Source: Solirubrobacteraceae bacterium (GTDB lineage: Bacteria > Actinomycetota > Thermoleophilia > Solirubrobacterales > Solirubrobacteraceae). Taken from it: a DNA stretch of 7,836 nt. The DNA is taken from contig JASHQV010000482.1 of the NCBI GenBank assembly GCA_030038955.1, positions 1 through 7,836 on the forward strand, given 5' to 3'. Position 1 is the stretch's first letter. Every line of letters starts with the position of its first letter. The position numbers and the translations under genes are program-made. A model generated the notes under the pieces. It was not told the DNA's origin and did no database searches. It saw only the letters and a list, made by a program, of their open reading frames with translations. Shown piece by piece: positions 5,709 to 7,836 of the stretch.

Positions 5709-6398
5709 TCAGGCTTCCAGGTGCACCTCGCCTGACTCGAGCGTGACCTGAGCCGCGCCGGTCTCGACGATCAGCCTGCCGTGCCCGTCGATCCCGGTCG
5801 CTTTCCCGCGGCCGCCGGTCCATGAGACCGCCTGGCCGCGCAGCGCGTCGCGCGCTCGCACGGCCTCGAGGATCGCGTGATCGTCGGCTCCGAGCCAGCC
5901 CTCGAGCGCCGCCAGCAGGCGGGCGAGGACGGCTTCGATCTCGTTTGGGTCGCGACCCAGCCCGGTCGCGGTCGCGCGCAGCTCGGGCGGCAGCTGCTCG
6001 GCGGCGACCGCCACATTGAGGCCGACGCCGAGGATCGCCCAGCCCTCCTGCGGCCGTGCTTCGATCAGCAGCCCCGCCACCTTGCGGCGATCGATCAGCA
6101 CGTCGTTTGGCCACTTGAGCTGGGCCGGCTGTCCGAGCGACTCGCACAGCTCGGCGACGGCAACGCCGGCCGCCAGCGGCAGCAGCCGGGGCTGCGGATC
6201 GTGGAGGAGCAGGGAGGCGAGCAGCGCGCGGCCTGGCGGCGCCGTCCAGGTCCGTCCCTGGCGGCCGCGCCCGGCTGTCTGCTCGGCGGCTGTGACGAGC
6301 GTGCCATGCGGCGCGCCGGTGTCAGCGAGGTCGCGCAGTCTCGAGCTGGTCGAGTCGGTGCGACGGTAGTGGCGGCGGGGGCTACCGAGCATGCTCAT
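5709..6398 (-). CDS. birA: Biotin--[acetyl-CoA-carboxylase] ligase (BirA, monofunctional)
   Basis: A 229-residue protein with the full biotin-protein ligase core. It activates biotin as biotinyl-AMP and attaches it to the carrier lysine of carboxylases such as acetyl-CoA carboxylase, in the cytoplasm. It shows a D-S-T-S-S-x-L start, the biotinyl-AMP loop GRGRQGRTW (43-51), KWPND (95-99), KVAGLLIE with the catalytic-type Lys106, and GVGLNV (124-129). A small C-terminal beta domain (about 187-227) follows. There is no N-terminal helix-turn-helix, so unlike E. coli BirA it should not act as a repressor. ATG 6398 is used; a second ATG two codons in (6392) is an equally good start, and neither has a clear Shine-Dalgarno. 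It converges on the helicase gene and is divergent from the small ORF at 6450. No carboxylase gene is visible nearby. Confidence 0.95.
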   Translation of the reverse strand: MSMLGSPRRHYRRTDSTSSRLRDLADTGAPHGTLVTAAEQTAGRGRQGRTWTAPPGRALLASLLLHDPQPRLLPLAAGVAVAELCESLGQPAQLKWPNDVLIDRRKVAGLLIEARPQEGWAILGVGLNVAVAAEQLPPELRATATGLGRDPNEIEAVLARLLAALEGWLGADDHAILEAVRARDALRGQAVSWTGGRGKATGIDGHGRLIVETGAAQVTLESGEVHLEA

Positions 6399-6440
6399 CG
6401 GCCCGAGAGCGAAGGCTGCACAGGCCTAGCGCCGCTAATC

Positions 6441-6446
6441 AGGAAG
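6441..6446 (+). promoter_or_regulatory. Shine-Dalgarno for the small ORF at 6450
   Basis: AGGAAG lies just upstream of ATG 6450, with 5 nt between AGGA and the start codon. It is the clearest ribosome-binding site in the window and the main reason to take that ATG as a real start. The 51-bp spacer 6399-6449 that contains it also separates the divergent birA gene, so both promoters must be very close or overlapping. Confidence 0.55.
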
Positions 6447-6449
6447 TTC

Positions 6450-7004
6450 ATGGGACGAACCCTGCGAGATCGCGTCGGGGTGGTAATCACCGATGAGCGG
6501 GTCGACGAGCACTGGCAGCTCAAGGACATCGAGGCGACGATGGGCCCGTATCGGGACGAGCTGCACATGAACGACGCGCAGCTCGTCGAGGCGCTCGCCG
6601 GCAGCCGCCGAAGCGCGCCGCGACCGCTGCAGCCGGCCCCTGACATTTGGGACGATGGTGCCGCGCGCATCGGCGAGCGGGGCGACGCTTTGCGGATACA
6701 AGCTCTCGGGTATTGGGCTGACCGCCTGACGATCCCGTGCTCCAGCGCGCAAGGTGGACACCAAATGCCTGCGTTTGCGCGCTGGAGCACCAAATTCGTG
6801 CTCCAGCGCGCAACGAGCCGGATCGTGGTCTGGATTGCGCGCTCGGACACCGCCGGAAATGAGAGCGTTGGGCTTCAGCTGAGCGTCCCGCCGGCCGCCG
6901 CCCCGTGCTGCAGGCGCAGCTCGTCACCGGCCGAGACCACCAGTCGCTCGGCGGCGCTACCGCGGTTGACGGCGAGCGCGAGCCAGCCGGAGGAGTCGAT
7001 GTAG
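6450..7004 (+). CDS. Small hypothetical protein, probably decayed or 3'-truncated
   Basis: The ATG is preceded by AGGAAG at good spacing. From about 6465 to 6640 codons end almost always in G or C, and the peptide looks like a real protein: VGVVITDERVDEHW, then QLKDIEATMGPYRDELHMND, then AQLVEALAG. I do not recognise a family. After about residue 65 the codon bias fades (CCT, ATT, GGT, ATA, CAA, TAT). The frame then runs through the palindromic repeats at 6737-6850 and on, antisense, into the SAM-dependent enzyme gene, stopping only at TAG 7002-7004. The last 90 or so residues are therefore unlikely to be genuine. The simplest reading is a small gene that lost its own 3' end when the repeats arrived, or a short functional peptide gene with a wandering tail. 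No transmembrane segment or signal peptide is seen. Confidence 0.4.
   Translation: MGRTLRDRVGVVITDERVDEHWQLKDIEATMGPYRDELHMNDAQLVEALAGSRRSAPRPLQPAPDIWDDGAARIGERGDALRIQALGYWADRLTIPCSSAQGGHQMPAFARWSTKFVLQRATSRIVVWIARSDTAGNESVGLQLSVPPAAAPCCRRSSSPAETTSRSAALPRLTASASQPEESM
6737..6850. repeat. Cluster of alternating 16-bp palindromic repeats (REP/BIME-like)
   Basis: GTGCTCCAGCGCGCAA occurs at 6737-6752 and 6798-6813, and its exact reverse complement at 6775-6790. A fourth, degenerate inverted copy (9 of the first 9 bases, then diverged) lies at 6835-6850. The central pair forms a perfect 16-bp stem with a 7-nt loop CAAATTC. CACCAAAT also occurs twice in the spacers (from 6758 and from 6788). The alternating orientation in a spacer 3' of genes on both sides is what REP/BIME-type extragenic palindromes look like. 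Whether the repeat occurs elsewhere in the genome cannot be seen here. The remaining spacer up to 6874 shows nothing further. Confidence 0.8.
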
Positions 7005-7729
7005 GCGATCAGCTCGCCGGCGTCGGCGGCGGCGAACGCGAGCACGAAGCGCGCACGGTGCGCCGCCTTGCCCGTCCGGTGGCTCACCTCGCTCACCTCG
7101 ACCTGCAGCCCGTCGCCCGGCCGCAGGCCAATTCGCTCCGCCTCCTCGGAGCGGCAATTCAGCTGCAGGTTGCCGAACCGGTCGATCAGCATCACGGTCG
7201 CCTCCAGGGCACGGCCCTCGATCCGCGCGGCCGGCAGCTCGAGGCGGGTCAGCGTTACCGGGTCGAGTGGCTCGCCCAGCTCGGCAAGCGCGTGCCCGCG
7301 AGCGAGGTGCGCGGCGACCGGGCTGAAGATGTCGCGACCGTGAAAGGTCGCCGACACCGGCTCCAGGCGCACCTGCGAGCGCGAGATCTCAACGGCCTCA
7401 CGCGCGTAGCCCGCCGCCTCGAGCGCCGGCCACAGTAGACCGTTGTCGGGTCCCACGAACGTCCGCCGATCGCCGCTGCGGACGGCCACCGCGCGGCGGG
7501 CGGAGCCGACGCCGGGATCGACCACCGCCACGTGCACGCCCACCGGCAGGAACGGCAGCGTCCTCACCAGCGTGAGCGCGCCGGCGCGGACGTCCTGGGG
7601 TGGGATCCCATGCGTCAAGTCGATCACCTTCGCCTCGGGGCAGATGCGCGCGATCACCGCGTGGCAGACGCCGACGAACGCGTCCTCGAGCCCGAAGTCG
7701 GTCAGCAGCGTGATGATCGGTGCGCTCAT
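6875..7729 (-). CDS. S-adenosyl-L-methionine hydroxide adenosyltransferase (DUF62 family)
   Basis: A 284-residue protein of usual family length. Family members split SAM into adenosine and methionine using hydroxide; the related fluorinases and chlorinases use halide. Signatures in order are ITLLTDFGLEDAFVG (6-20), VIDLTHGIPPQD (35-46), VAVVDPGVGSARRAV (67-81), GPDNGLL (93-99), TFHGRDIFSPVAA (128-140), DRFGNLQLN (183-191) and AVNRGSA (253-259). Asp71, Arg78 and His130 sit exactly where the Asp-Arg-His triad typical of the hydroxide-using enzymes is expected. The long loop of fluorinases does not appear to be present, so hydrolase activity is the best call. Its ATG overlaps the stop of the upstream gene (ATGA), and no separate Shine-Dalgarno is seen, which points to translational coupling in an operon entering from the right edge. 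The biological role of the family is poorly understood. Confidence 0.93.
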   Translation of the reverse strand: MSAPIITLLTDFGLEDAFVGVCHAVIARICPEAKVIDLTHGIPPQDVRAGALTLVRTLPFLPVGVHVAVVDPGVGSARRAVAVRSGDRRTFVGPDNGLLWPALEAAGYAREAVEISRSQVRLEPVSATFHGRDIFSPVAAHLARGHALAELGEPLDPVTLTRLELPAARIEGRALEATVMLIDRFGNLQLNCRSEEAERIGLRPGDGLQVEVSEVSHRTGKAAHRARFVLAFAAADAGELIAYIDSSGWLALAVNRGSAAERLVVSAGDELRLQHGAAAGGTLS

Positions 7730-7836
7730 TGCGAGGCGGCATCCGGCTCGGCGCTGGCATCTGGCGCGGCGCTGGCGCCCGGCGCGGCGTCCGGCTCGGC
7801 GCTGACGGCCGGCTCGGCGCTGACGGCCGGCTCGGG
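7726..7836 (-). CDS. C-terminal tail of an upstream gene, Ala/Pro/Glu-rich (partial)
   Basis: The minus-strand frame is open from the right edge to TGA at 7728-7726, which overlaps the ATG of the SAM-dependent enzyme gene. The 36 visible residues are low-complexity: EPAVSAEPAVSAEPD, then AAPGASAAPD, then ASAEPDAASQ. The DNA is built from short repeats around GCCGAGCCGG. This is a disordered tail and does not reveal the function of the gene; membrane or secretion proteins of high-GC actinobacteria often end this way, but that is only a guess. The frame is supported mainly by the clean overlap with the next gene and the fully G/C-ending codons. Confidence 0.55.
   Translation of the reverse strand, partial: PEPAVSAEPAVSAEPDAAPGASAAPDASAEPDAASQ

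Noticed and set aside
6395..6850. A 151-codon minus-strand ORF opposite the orphan gene
   Set aside because: It is rich in Ser, Arg and Cys, has no ribosome site, and starts inside the palindromic repeats; the plus-strand frame has the better codon bias.
7443..7805. A plus-strand ORF over the 5' end of the SAM-dependent enzyme gene
   Set aside because: It is a shadow of a strongly conserved minus-strand gene and of the repetitive tail upstream of it.

Overview
This is high-GC (about 70%) bacterial DNA with tightly packed genes, GTG/TTG starts and almost exclusively G/C third codon positions. The gene content and the style of the proteins suggest a high-GC actinobacterium, most likely a Thermoleophilia/Solirubrobacterales-type lineage. 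That assignment is an inference from composition and family resemblance, not from a marker gene.

Layout. Positions 1-465 (+) hold the C-terminal end of a GT4-type glycosyltransferase that enters from the left edge. It converges, with a 3-bp gap, on a three-gene minus-strand operon. In transcription order the operon is a GNAT acetyltransferase (2406-1957), a GalT-like nucleotidyltransferase (ending at 917) and D-aminoacyl-tRNA deacylase Dtd (894-469). A divergent intergenic region (2407-2585) with several small palindromes separates this operon from the dominant gene, a 944-residue plus-strand SF2 DEAH-box helicase/ATPase (2586-5420). The helicase carries a disordered Asn/Gly-rich and acidic insert inside its ATPase core, a long helical C-terminal region of unknown function and an acidic repetitive tail.

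The 3' flank is repeat-rich. It holds six in-frame 21-nt repeats at the end of the helicase gene, four 38-bp-period direct repeats in the spacer, and a 41-nt near-perfect hairpin. Next come a monofunctional biotin-protein ligase BirA (6398-5709, -) and a divergent small unrecognised ORF (from 6450, +) that runs into a cluster of 16-bp palindromic repeats (6737-6850). The window ends with a SAM hydroxide adenosyltransferase (7729-6875, -), coupled by an ATGA overlap to an upstream gene of which only an Ala/Pro/Glu-rich C-terminal tail is visible.

Most genes are housekeeping: sugar-nucleotide metabolism, tRNA proofreading, biotinylation and SAM hydrolysis. They do not form an obvious single pathway. 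The least explained parts are the helicase and the two repeat-rich intergenic zones. I see no nuclease, methyltransferase, toxin or integrase, so I do not claim a defence system.
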